Below are positions 17,006 to 24,435 of a DNA stretch of 64,000 bases, in pieces (the first letter of the stretch is position 1; each line of letters begins with the position of its first letter). This stretch comes from Paenibacillus silvae (lineage in GTDB: Bacteria; Bacillota; Bacilli; Paenibacillales; Paenibacillaceae), in the NCBI RefSeq assembly GCF_014639235.1, contig NZ_BMFU01000008.1, positions 1 through 64,000 of the forward strand. Reading direction: 5' to 3'. A model generated the notes under the pieces. That model did not search any database, had not been told where the DNA came from, and worked only from the letters and a program-made list of their open reading frames with translations. Made by a program: the position numbers and the translations under genes.

Positions 17006-17923
17006 TTAAGGCAGCACATTTCCTGCCGCACGGTAGATTTCATACCATTCTGGACGAGTGAGATGAATTTCACTCGCTTTCACACAATCCAGCAGACGCC
17101 CAATGTTCATTGTGCCTGTCACCGGCTGCATCTTAGCCGGATGACGAAGCAGCCAGGCAATCGCAATCGTTGTGTTGCTAACATCATACTTTGCGGCAAT
17201 TTCATCAATTTTGGCGTTCAGTTCCGGGAACTTCTCATTGCCCAGGAAAACACCCTCAAAGAAACCATACTGGAATGGTGACCATGGCTGAATCGTAATG
17301 TCGTGCAGACGGCAGTAGTCGAGAATGCTGCCATCGCGATTCACCGCAGCATCATTCTCCATATTCACGTTGATGCCGCTGTCGATCATCGTTGTATTGG
17401 TAATACTCATCTGCAGCTGGTTGGCTACCAGCGGCTGTTTCACGTATTTTTTCAGCAGTGCAATCTGGTTCGGGTTCTGGTTGGATACACCAAAGTGACG
17501 TACTTTCCCCTCACGCTCCAGTTGGTCGAAGGCTTCGGCAACTTCCTCCGGCTCAACGAGCGCATCCGGGCGGTGCAGCAACAACACGTCCAAATATTCC
17601 GTTCTAAGACGCTGCAAAATACCATCAACCGAATTCAGGATATGTTCTTTGGAGAAATCGAACATACCTTTGCGAATACCGCATTTGGATTGAAGAATCA
17701 AATTTTCACGAACTTGGGGATTCATCTGCACAGCGTCGGCAAAAATCTCCTCACATGTTCCTGTGCCATAAATATCGGCGTGATCAAAGAAATTTGCACC
17801 TGCTTCCATCGCAGAACGTACAAAATGCTCCGCGTCCTTACTATCCAATGAATTGATTCGCATACAACCTACAGCAACTACAGGCACATCGAGTGTGCTG
17901 CTGCCCAGCTTCATGGTTCTCAA
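17006..17923 (-). CDS. Aldo/keto reductase family oxidoreductase
   Basis: A 305-residue NADPH-dependent reductase. The catalytic tetrad is visible as Asp and Tyr in 'FFDHADIYGTG', Lys in 'ILQSKCGIRKG' and His in 'DVLLLHRPD'; the 'FGVSNQNPNQI' stretch is also typical. Members reduce aldehydes and ketones in the cytosol. The closest general type is the YdhF/YcsN group. The start is a TTG with GGAGGGG eight or so bases before it; the ATG three codons later is too far from the site. It is transcribed alone and ends in a double terminator. Confidence 0.88.
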   Translation of the reverse strand: MRTMKLGSSTLDVPVVAVGCMRINSLDSKDAEHFVRSAMEAGANFFDHADIYGTGTCEEIFADAVQMNPQVRENLILQSKCGIRKGMFDFSKEHILNSVDGILQRLRTEYLDVLLLHRPDALVEPEEVAEAFDQLEREGKVRHFGVSNQNPNQIALLKKYVKQPLVANQLQMSITNTTMIDSGINVNMENDAAVNRDGSILDYCRLHDITIQPWSPFQYGFFEGVFLGNEKFPELNAKIDEIAAKYDVSNTTIAIAWLLRHPAKMQPVTGTMNIGRLLDCVKASEIHLTRPEWYEIYRAAGNVLP

Positions 17924-18096
17924 GATGTTTCCCCTCCAGATTCAAAAATAGTTAAATGCATGTGACACAGATACATATATGCATGTCCATATGTCCATAC
18001 CCGTCTTCCGTCTATGATTGTGACACATATATGCAATCGGTTTCAATAGATTTTCCCCAGAATTATATGGAGAAATGCTCTGTACTTGCGTTCGCT

Positions 18097-18987
18097 CTAC
18101 GTTTCTTCAGGCACAATGACCTGAATATATTGCGGCAACACCCGAAGATGAATCGGCAAGGCCGGCCCTTCTTCGCCGTCTACATTGGTACGAATCATGT
18201 CTCCCGAGTGTACACGCACTTCTTTTGCCGTAAAATAATGCACGTCCTTATGATGCTTCAAATTGCCGAAGAACAATGACGTACCTAAGGTCACGCTGTT
18301 CAGCACGCCGATGTTACGAATCACAAAGCAGTGAATCAGCCCGTCATCCACCTCGGCATTGGGTGACATCTTCTCAAACCCGCCGACCGAGTTCGTCAGT
18401 GCCGCTACCAGTAAAGGTGCCTCTCCTTCCCATCGCTGTCCGTCATATTCGATGGTCATCACACTTGCGGGTGTGTTCACCAGATCCTTCAGCCCTTCCT
18501 TCATATAAGCAAAGGAGCCCAGCTTCGACTTCTCTTCTGATGATACGGAGAACAAAGCCTCTGCCAGCGAACCGGCAGCCACCACATTGGCAAAGAGCCG
18601 ATCATTGACCATGCCAAGGTCTACAGATCGAATCCGTTCCGAGCGCAGCTGCTCAAGCGCTTCATCCGGGTCAAGAGATATATGTAATGCTCGTGCAAAA
18701 TCATTGACCGTGCCTAGCGGAATGATCCCTAATGTTGGGCGGTGCTCCTGATCCATCATTCCGTTAATCGTTTCATGCAGTGTGCCATCTCCTCCGATAG
18801 AGACCACCAGATCACAGCCGCCCTTACAGGCATCCGCTCCGTACTTCGTAGCATCCCCTTCCCCTGACGTTTCATTAACCGATACAGCGTAGCCCCTCGA
18901 TTCCAGAATGGTCTGCACCTGCGACACGTAATGCTCCGCCTTTTCTTGACCTGAAGACGGATTGCTGATAATCATCGCTTTTTTCAT
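18097..18987 (-). CDS. Diacylglycerol/lipid kinase, DagK-YegS family
   Basis: A 296-residue soluble lipid kinase with 'ISNPSSGQEKAEHYV' at the N-terminus, the nucleotide-binding 'SIGGDGTLHETINGMM' near residue 65, and 'LGIIPLGTVNDFARALHI'. The C-terminal domain is a beta-sandwich ending in 'VHSGDMIRTNVDGEEGP'. Family members phosphorylate diacylglycerol back to phosphatidate during lipoteichoic-acid turnover. The start at 18987 follows GAGGGGGAGAGGGAG; the in-frame ATG at 19017 would put that site inside the gene. No terminator was obvious before the aldo/keto reductase gene, whose start lies 170 bp downstream. Confidence 0.87.
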   Translation of the reverse strand: MKKAMIISNPSSGQEKAEHYVSQVQTILESRGYAVSVNETSGEGDATKYGADACKGGCDLVVSIGGDGTLHETINGMMDQEHRPTLGIIPLGTVNDFARALHISLDPDEALEQLRSERIRSVDLGMVNDRLFANVVAAGSLAEALFSVSSEEKSKLGSFAYMKEGLKDLVNTPASVMTIEYDGQRWEGEAPLLVAALTNSVGGFEKMSPNAEVDDGLIHCFVIRNIGVLNSVTLGTSLFFGNLKHHKDVHYFTAKEVRVHSGDMIRTNVDGEEGPALPIHLRVLPQYIQVIVPEET

Positions 18988-19511
18988 AGGCTCCCTCTCC
19001 CCCTCTGCATATGGCATCTGTACATGTATACCCGCTTTCCCGGGAGGTTGAATAGGCGGCTGAATATAATAGGTTTGATTGGCTGCAAATTTATGTTGAA
19101 AAAGTGCAGGGCTAAAGCCCGATCATATCGAATAAAAGTATATAGAGGTACTTGTTCATAAATGAGTTGTTCCTTTTTGCTCAAGATAGGTTAATAACTA
19201 GATGAGTTAAACTAAAGATTTTACACCATCCACTCCGATGACAGAACAACCTTCCAATCGCTGTTATCCCCAGATTTTTTGGATTCCCCTTTCCAAAGGG
19301 AAAAATCCGGTGATAAAGGCGACCGCTCCGCTTTTTCAGGTTTTTTCTGTCCTCTCCGTTCACGTGTAAATGAATAGTTCAACTTATACAGATGAATTAA
19401 ACTATAGTCTTCAAGAAACTGCTGAGGCAGTTTTAGATATCGTTCGAATGCTGCGTTTTGAAAAGGTACGGTCTCCACTACTATGTACATGATTTGGAGG
19501 GAAGGCATGTA
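18988..19511. other. Intergenic region dagK / LRR gene, holding MITE copy A
   Basis: About 520 bp between divergent genes. It contains MITE copy A (19203-19388). About 120 bp separate the element from the LRR start. I see no other hairpin or small gene. Confidence 0.5.
19203..19388 (+). mobile_element. MITE-like palindromic element, copy A
   Basis: About 186 bp, with imperfect terminal inverted repeats (left GAGTTAAACTAAAG..TTTTACAC, right GTGTAAATGAATAGTTCAAC). The interior is one long imperfect palindrome: ACAGAACAACCT near one side pairs with AGGTTTTTTCTGT on the other, and TTATCCCCAGATTTTT with AAAAATCCGGTGATAA. Two further copies lie at 24226-24413 (inverted) and 49067-49258. No ORF is present, so it would depend on a transposase in trans. 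Flanks are TA-rich but an exact target duplication cannot be fixed. Confidence 0.75.
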
Positions 19512-21026
19512 ATGAGAAGATTCACGCTGTTTTTGCTCATCTGTATTCTAAGCATCAGCTCCGCAGGACAAGCGCTGGCCTATACCGTCTCTGATACGGA
19601 GGAGCATCTCGTCAAAGACCCGGCACTGGAGGAAGGACTGAAGCTGATATTAAATATTCCTGTGGGGGAGCCGCTGACTTCTGCCGCTCTGAAACAGCTG
19701 CGTGTAGTCGATCTGAGCAACGCAGGCATTCAAAGTCTGTCCGGGCTGGAACACGCTGTTAATTTGACCCATCTGCGCCTCTACGGTAATGAAATTTCGG
19801 ACCTTACACCGCTGGAGCACCTCACCCAGCTAAGGGAGATCGACGTTCGCAACAATTACATAACATCGATCCAACCGCTGGCCGCACTGCAGCAGCTCGG
19901 GCGATTGTATGTCAGCAACAACTCTATCCGCTCTATTGACGTTGTGCGTTCATTCCCAAGATTACATACACTGCATGCCAGCGGTAACAAGATTGCCAGT
20001 CTCGATGCTTTGACAGAGCTGCATTCGCTGCAATGGCTGGAGATTGCGAACAATGTCATTACAGACCTTGCACCACTGGCGACTCAAACCAAGCTGGAGC
20101 AGTTAAATATAGCCAACAACCATATCGCTTTACTTGATGTTTTCACAGATATGCCTGATTCGTTGCGAGAGCTGAATGTGTCCAATAACCACATATCCCG
20201 TCTTAAACCGCTAAGCCACATGACACATCTGCGCACACTGGACATTTCGGGCAATCAGATTCAGCATCTGAACGATATTTCAGCACTGAAAGGCTTGAAG
20301 GAGCTGAATGCGGAATCCAATCAGATTTATGATCTGGAACCTCTGCGCACCTTCACCAGCCTGAGTGTACTCAAGCTGTCCAACAACCGGATATGGGACC
20401 TGACGCCGATCTCGGACTTATCGTTCACGCTCGAGAGTGAAGAACCACAGAGCATTGACAACATCTCTGCCTCCACTTCAGTGTCCGTAGGAACGCAGCA
20501 AGCGGCGGCGCCCGAGTCCTCCGGACTCACCGTTCAACATAATTATCTGGATGTGAGCAGCGGAAGCTATACGATGAGTCTGCTTAATCAGATGAATGTA
20601 CGAGAGCAGAAGCGGACACCGCAGGGGCGTTTTCAGCGCCTGATCGAAGGCTCCACCACGGCATATGTGGGTGATGATGCCTATTCACTAGATGCCGCTC
20701 CTTTTATTAGCGAAGGCCGGACGTACGTGCCTCTCCGCTTTGTATCCGAGCATCTGAATGCTCGTGTGAATTGGGACAGCAGCACTAACGAAGCCACTAT
20801 CGTCCATGACGATGGGACGATCCGCTGGAGTGTAGGAAGTAAGCAGGTTGCCGTCGGTGATGAGCTTGTCATGAATGATGCCCCGCTGTTGATGAAGGAT
20901 GGCATTACCTATGTTCCGATCCGTTTTATCTCAGAGCAGCTTCATACCACGGTTGGATATATTGCCAGCAGTAAAACCATTCTGATCTTTGAAAATAAAC
21001 CGGAGCCTGAGGATATGATGCCTTAG
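19512..21026 (+). CDS. Secreted LRR protein with two copper-amine-oxidase-N-like repeats
   Basis: A 504-residue exported protein. The signal peptide (MRRFTLFLLICILSISSAG) ends near 'ALA|YT'. Residues about 55-325 hold around 11 internalin-type 22-residue leucine-rich repeats (LTHLRLYGNEISDLTPLEHL and similar). The C-terminus has two beta/alpha modules ('AYVGDDAYSLDAAPFISEGRTYVPLRFVSE' and 'PLLMKDGITYVPIRFISEQL' regions) of the copper amine oxidase N-terminal type, common in Paenibacillus and thought to bind the wall. The start at 19512 follows GGAGGGAAGG; the longer frame from 19458 overlaps it without a site. Likely an extracellular binding protein, ligand unknown. Confidence 0.8.
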   Translation: MRRFTLFLLICILSISSAGQALAYTVSDTEEHLVKDPALEEGLKLILNIPVGEPLTSAALKQLRVVDLSNAGIQSLSGLEHAVNLTHLRLYGNEISDLTPLEHLTQLREIDVRNNYITSIQPLAALQQLGRLYVSNNSIRSIDVVRSFPRLHTLHASGNKIASLDALTELHSLQWLEIANNVITDLAPLATQTKLEQLNIANNHIALLDVFTDMPDSLRELNVSNNHISRLKPLSHMTHLRTLDISGNQIQHLNDISALKGLKELNAESNQIYDLEPLRTFTSLSVLKLSNNRIWDLTPISDLSFTLESEEPQSIDNISASTSVSVGTQQAAAPESSGLTVQHNYLDVSSGSYTMSLLNQMNVREQKRTPQGRFQRLIEGSTTAYVGDDAYSLDAAPFISEGRTYVPLRFVSEHLNARVNWDSSTNEATIVHDDGTIRWSVGSKQVAVGDELVMNDAPLLMKDGITYVPIRFISEQLHTTVGYIASSKTILIFENKPEPEDMMP

Positions 21027-21382
21027 ATGACACCGTAGTAAAGCAACACCAGAACAGCAGAGAGTAGCTAAGCTATAGATTTAGTTACTTCCGCCCATCT
21101 CACAACCCCGCCTGAACCCTCAGCGGGGTTTTCGGGTTTTGTCTTGGTGAGGAACAGGGTATATCACGCAGTATGCTCTCCAAAGCTCTTTTGGACCAGC
21201 ATCAGCAGGTTAGATGGGTGTAGGGGGTTATTTTCCCATCTCATCTCACTCAGTCATTCCATCCATATCATCTTGGATTTGGGTAAATATTGCGCGGTTT
21301 AGCATATCTGCTTTTGCAACGCAAGTTGGTATACTGAACGTAATTACACGGTTACTGAGGAACAGATGAGGAGGAGCATCAT
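21027..21382. other. Intergenic region LRR gene / GH30 gene
   Basis: About 350 bp. It contains the LRR terminator (21104-21140). The remaining 240 bp up to the GH30 gene has a TATACT (near 21332) but no convincing -35 box, and no cre-like site. Confidence 0.4.
21104..21140 (+). terminator. Rho-independent terminator after the LRR gene
   Basis: Stem AACCCCGC (21104-21111) / GCGGGGTT (21123-21130) followed by TTCGGGTTTT. Confidence 0.8.
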
Positions 21383-22723
21383 ATGACATATACGTTTAGA
21401 GGTTATTCCACGACCCCTGACAATCCATGGAACGAGTTATCTGCTGGACTCACAAGTGAAAGCGCTAACCTGAAGTTAACAGGCGAGCAGCATCAGCTTG
21501 TGGAAGGGTTTGGCGGCTGTTTTAACGAGCTGGGGTATCTCGCCTTGGCGCACTTGAGTGATGAGCAGCGTCACGAGGTATTTCATTCCCTCTTCCACCC
21601 GGAAGGAGAGCATCGGTTTACAATCTGCCGCCTGCCTATTGGCGCGAGTGATTATGCAGAGCAGTGGTATAGCCATAATGAGGTAGACGGAGATGTGGAT
21701 ATGGACCATTTTTCCATTGAACGAGATTTCAAATATCTCATCCCTTATATCAAGGAAGCTTTGCGTTATAACCCGGATCTTCAGCTCTTCGCGTCGCCAT
21801 GGAGCCCGCCAACCTGGATGAAATTTCCGAAAGCCTACAACTACGGCACGTTGCGCTGGGAGAAGGAAATTTTGGAGGCATACGCCCTTTATTTTGTAAA
21901 GTTTGTTGAGGCGTACCGCGAAGCTGGCATTACTATTCATCAGGTGCATGTGCAGAATGAAGTGATCGCAGATCAGAAGTTCCCTTCCTGCATGTGGACA
22001 GGCGAGCAGCTGCGCGAATTCATCGCGGATTATCTGGGACCTGCCTTTGACAAACATGGTCTGGATACGGAAATTTGGCTTGGAACCATTAACGCTCCCG
22101 ACCCATGGGAGGAACTGATGAAGAAGAAAACAACCGGCTTTGACGAGTACGCCGGACTGGTGCTCAGTGATCCGAAAGCTTACTCCTATATTAAAGGAGT
22201 CGGATATCAATGGGCAGGCAAACATGCCATTCAACGCACTGTGGCGAGTTATCCCGAGCTGCGCTACATGCAAACGGAGAACGAGTGCGGCGATGGCAGC
22301 AATTCCTGGAACTATGCCAAGCATGTATATAACCTGTACCAGCATTATTTCAGCAACGGTGTCAACGCCTACATCTACTGGAATATGGTGCTGGAGCCAA
22401 GGGGCCGCAGTACATGGGGCTGGGAGCAGAATTCCATGATCACGGTTGATCCAGAGAGCAAGAATGTCATTCGGAATCCGGAGTATTATGTAATGAAACA
22501 TTTTGCCCATCATATCGTTAACGGTGCCCGTCGGCTAGGGCTTTCGGGAGCCTGGAGCGGCAAAGCAGTTGCTTTCCGCAACCCGGACAACAGTCTCGTT
22601 GTAGTTGTTAACAATCCGTTCCCGGATCGACGTGACCTTCACCTGAACCTTGCCGAAGGACAGACCATTCATGTGCAGCTGGAAGCCGATTCATTTAACA
22701 GCATGGTCATTACAGCAAATTAA
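21383..22723 (+). CDS. Glycoside hydrolase family 30 (glucosylceramidase-like)
   Basis: A 446-residue protein without a signal peptide, so probably cytoplasmic. It has GH30 hallmarks: 'GFGGCFNELG' near residue 42, 'CRLPIGASDYA', 'ASPWSPPTWMKF' (about 137-148), the acid/base Glu in 'HVQNEV' (E193), and the nucleophile region 'MQTENECGDG' (E299 or E301). It ends in the small beta-sandwich typical of the family. GH30 retaining enzymes cleave beta-1,6-glucan, beta-glucosides or xylan depending on subfamily; lack of export suggests action on imported oligosaccharides. GAGGAGGAGC precedes the ATG. It converges with the GH10 gene. Confidence 0.88.
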   Translation: MTYTFRGYSTTPDNPWNELSAGLTSESANLKLTGEQHQLVEGFGGCFNELGYLALAHLSDEQRHEVFHSLFHPEGEHRFTICRLPIGASDYAEQWYSHNEVDGDVDMDHFSIERDFKYLIPYIKEALRYNPDLQLFASPWSPPTWMKFPKAYNYGTLRWEKEILEAYALYFVKFVEAYREAGITIHQVHVQNEVIADQKFPSCMWTGEQLREFIADYLGPAFDKHGLDTEIWLGTINAPDPWEELMKKKTTGFDEYAGLVLSDPKAYSYIKGVGYQWAGKHAIQRTVASYPELRYMQTENECGDGSNSWNYAKHVYNLYQHYFSNGVNAYIYWNMVLEPRGRSTWGWEQNSMITVDPESKNVIRNPEYYVMKHFAHHIVNGARRLGLSGAWSGKAVAFRNPDNSLVVVVNNPFPDRRDLHLNLAEGQTIHVQLEADSFNSMVITAN

Positions 22724-23032
22724 ACTGGCATGTGTAGATGAAGTCGTGCGTATGCGTTTATGGGTGATTTGCTGAGTGAATCTCGGAGTGATTTTCTTCA
22801 TGATGACATGCATGCCAATACAGAAGAGCCTGTCCCACAAGATAATGGGACAGGCTTCTTTCGGGGATAAGGCTGTTGATTCATACTTCAGATCGAGATC
22901 AAGTGGTAGAGTTTCTTGAAGTCGTTTGAAGCCGCTGAATTGCATAAAGCCGTTGATGCGTTATGCTGTTGAAAACATCGATACTTTTGCTGGTATCATT
23001 AAAGTCATGGCAGGTGTTAAGCCTCGGTCGGT
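22724..23032. other. Intergenic region between convergent GH30 and GH10 genes
   Basis: About 310 bp. The only structured element seen is the terminator hairpin at 22827-22862. The rest shows no supported ORF. Confidence 0.4.
22827..22862 (+). terminator. Terminator between convergent GH30 and GH10 genes
   Basis: Perfect 11-bp stem AGCCTGTCCCA (22827-22837) / TGGGACAGGCT (22846-22856), then TCTTTC. The T tail favours the plus-strand GH30 transcript; the hairpin may also act on the minus strand. Confidence 0.75.
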
Positions 23033-23995
23033 TTAAGGATTGTTTGCCATGTAGGATTTCAGCCACTGCATGGCAGGACGCTCTGTGCCGTTGCTTCTTA
23101 CCAGGTGGGAACCACTAGTCCAAGTTTGGTTTTCGTTGTAACCCCACAGCGTAACACCTTTAACAGCCGGGTGCTTCCAGAGCACTGGGAATTTTTGTTG
23201 GTAACGTTGCAGCTGGGTATTGTCATCGCCAGTCATGTCCAGCTCGGATACATACACTGGAAGGCCAGTCGCTTGCAGTTTGTTCAGAACGGTGTTCATC
23301 GTGTTCACAGACACGTTGTCCATGTTGAAGTAGTGCGCTTGAATACCGATGCCATCAACAAGGCCTCTGTTTTTCAGCAAGTTGATAATCTGGATATATT
23401 GATCTGCTTTCGGAGGGTCACCGATGATGCCATATTCATTGATCAACAATTTGGAGTTAGGGAAGGCCTGTCTTGCTTGCTCGAATGACCAGATTACCCA
23501 ATCCCAGCCCGTCTGTCCATCTCCACCAATGGCATTGCGGAAGGCTGGCTTCGCATGTAATGGCTCATTGACCACATCAACAAACTCTGCTTGAGAATAG
23601 CGCTGCCCGGCCGCTCTGATCCATTGGAGCACCTCTGCTCTCTGATCCGCAGCTGAAAGATTGTTAATCCAGTTAGGTGCCTGACTACCCCACACAAGCG
23701 TATGGAATTTGAAAGGGAAACCATTCTGTTTGGCATAGTTATAAGCCATATCCGCCTGGCCCCAGTTCATCACATTACGCGTGCCTTCTACAGCTCCCCA
23801 CTTGGTGGAGTTCTCTGGCGTCACCTGATTCCAGTATGGACTGAAATTGGATGGAACCTGACCAGCAATAATGTTCCCCAGGAACTTGCTGCCCTTAGCG
23901 AGTCCGGCACTGACACTGCCCACCGCGACTGACGCAGCCAGCACACCTGCCAGAGCAAGCGTACCTACCGTCTTAAACCATTTGGACTTCAACAT
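23033..23995 (-). CDS. Secreted endo-1,4-beta-xylanase, GH10
   Basis: A 320-residue xylanase: a signal peptide (cleavage near 'SVSA|GL', residue 30) and a single GH10 barrel. It shows 'TPENSTKW' near residue 59, 'HTLVWGSQ' at 98, the acid/base Glu in 'VVNEPLH' (E144) and the nucleophile in 'YVSELDM' (E251). It cuts beta-1,4-xylan outside the cell. The size is that of a minimal catalytic domain with no carbohydrate-binding module or SLH repeats, so it diffuses freely. AAGGAGG precedes the ATG. A cre-like site 28 bp upstream of the start suggests catabolite repression. Confidence 0.93.
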   Translation of the reverse strand: MLKSKWFKTVGTLALAGVLAASVAVGSVSAGLAKGSKFLGNIIAGQVPSNFSPYWNQVTPENSTKWGAVEGTRNVMNWGQADMAYNYAKQNGFPFKFHTLVWGSQAPNWINNLSAADQRAEVLQWIRAAGQRYSQAEFVDVVNEPLHAKPAFRNAIGGDGQTGWDWVIWSFEQARQAFPNSKLLINEYGIIGDPPKADQYIQIINLLKNRGLVDGIGIQAHYFNMDNVSVNTMNTVLNKLQATGLPVYVSELDMTGDDNTQLQRYQQKFPVLWKHPAVKGVTLWGYNENQTWTSGSHLVRSNGTERPAMQWLKSYMANNP

Positions 23996-24022
23996 AATAT
24001 TCCTCCTTGGCTTGGTTTATTT

Positions 24023-24036
24023 TTAAAGCGCTTACA
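24023..24036 (-). promoter_or_regulatory. cre-like site upstream of the xylanase gene
   Basis: The minus strand reads TGTAAGCGCTTTAA, a near match to the CcpA operator consensus TGWAANCGNTNWCA, located between the start codon and the presumed promoter. Related sites precede the GH43 and PL4 genes. Confidence 0.65.
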
Positions 24037-24225
24037 AAAACATCATAATGGATAATTTTGGTTTTATACACAAATAAATCATACCATTTACTTTGAAAAA
24101 TATACTTTTTTTTATTCTTGGTACTACACACAATTCATTCAGAGGGAACATAAACGTTACATGAGCGTTTACATTCCGTTGATGTTTCTCTAGTATGAAA
24201 TGATACATATAAAATACACACACTA

Positions 24226-24413
24226 CATAAGTCGAGCTATTTATTTACACCGGAACGGAGAGGACAGAAAAAACCTGAAGAAGCGAAGCGGTCGCCTTTA
24301 TCACCAGATTTTCCCCTTGCAAAAAGGGAATCCAAAAAATCTGGGGATAACAGAGATTGGAAGGTTATTCTGTCATCGAAGTGTATAGGTAAATATCTTT
24401 GGTTCAACTTATG
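24226..24413 (-). mobile_element. MITE-like palindromic element, copy B (inverted)
   Basis: Reverse-complement copy of the elements at 19203 and 49067, about 188 bp, with the shared GGTTTTTTCTGTCCTCTCCG block, the CCCCAGATTTTTT core and TIR-like ends (TAAGTCGAGCTA / GGTTCAACTTA). Both ends are flanked by TACATAAG / CTTATGTA. It ends 22 bp before the nucleotidase ATG, so it forms most of that gene's upstream region. Confidence 0.75.
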
Positions 24414-24435
24414 TACATCACAAGGGAGATTACAC

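Larger units (their letters stand above)
23996..24435. other. Divergent intergenic region GH10 / nucleotidase, holding a cre site and MITE copy B
   Basis: About 440 bp. It contains the cre-like site at 24023-24036 on the xylanase side and MITE copy B at 24226-24413, which ends only 22 bp before the nucleotidase ATG. The 190 bp between is very AT-rich with no ORF. Confidence 0.5.

Noticed and set aside
21476..22513. 345-codon open frame antisense to the GH30 gene
   Set aside because: Shadow frame. The plus strand carries complete GH30 catalytic motifs over the whole stretch.
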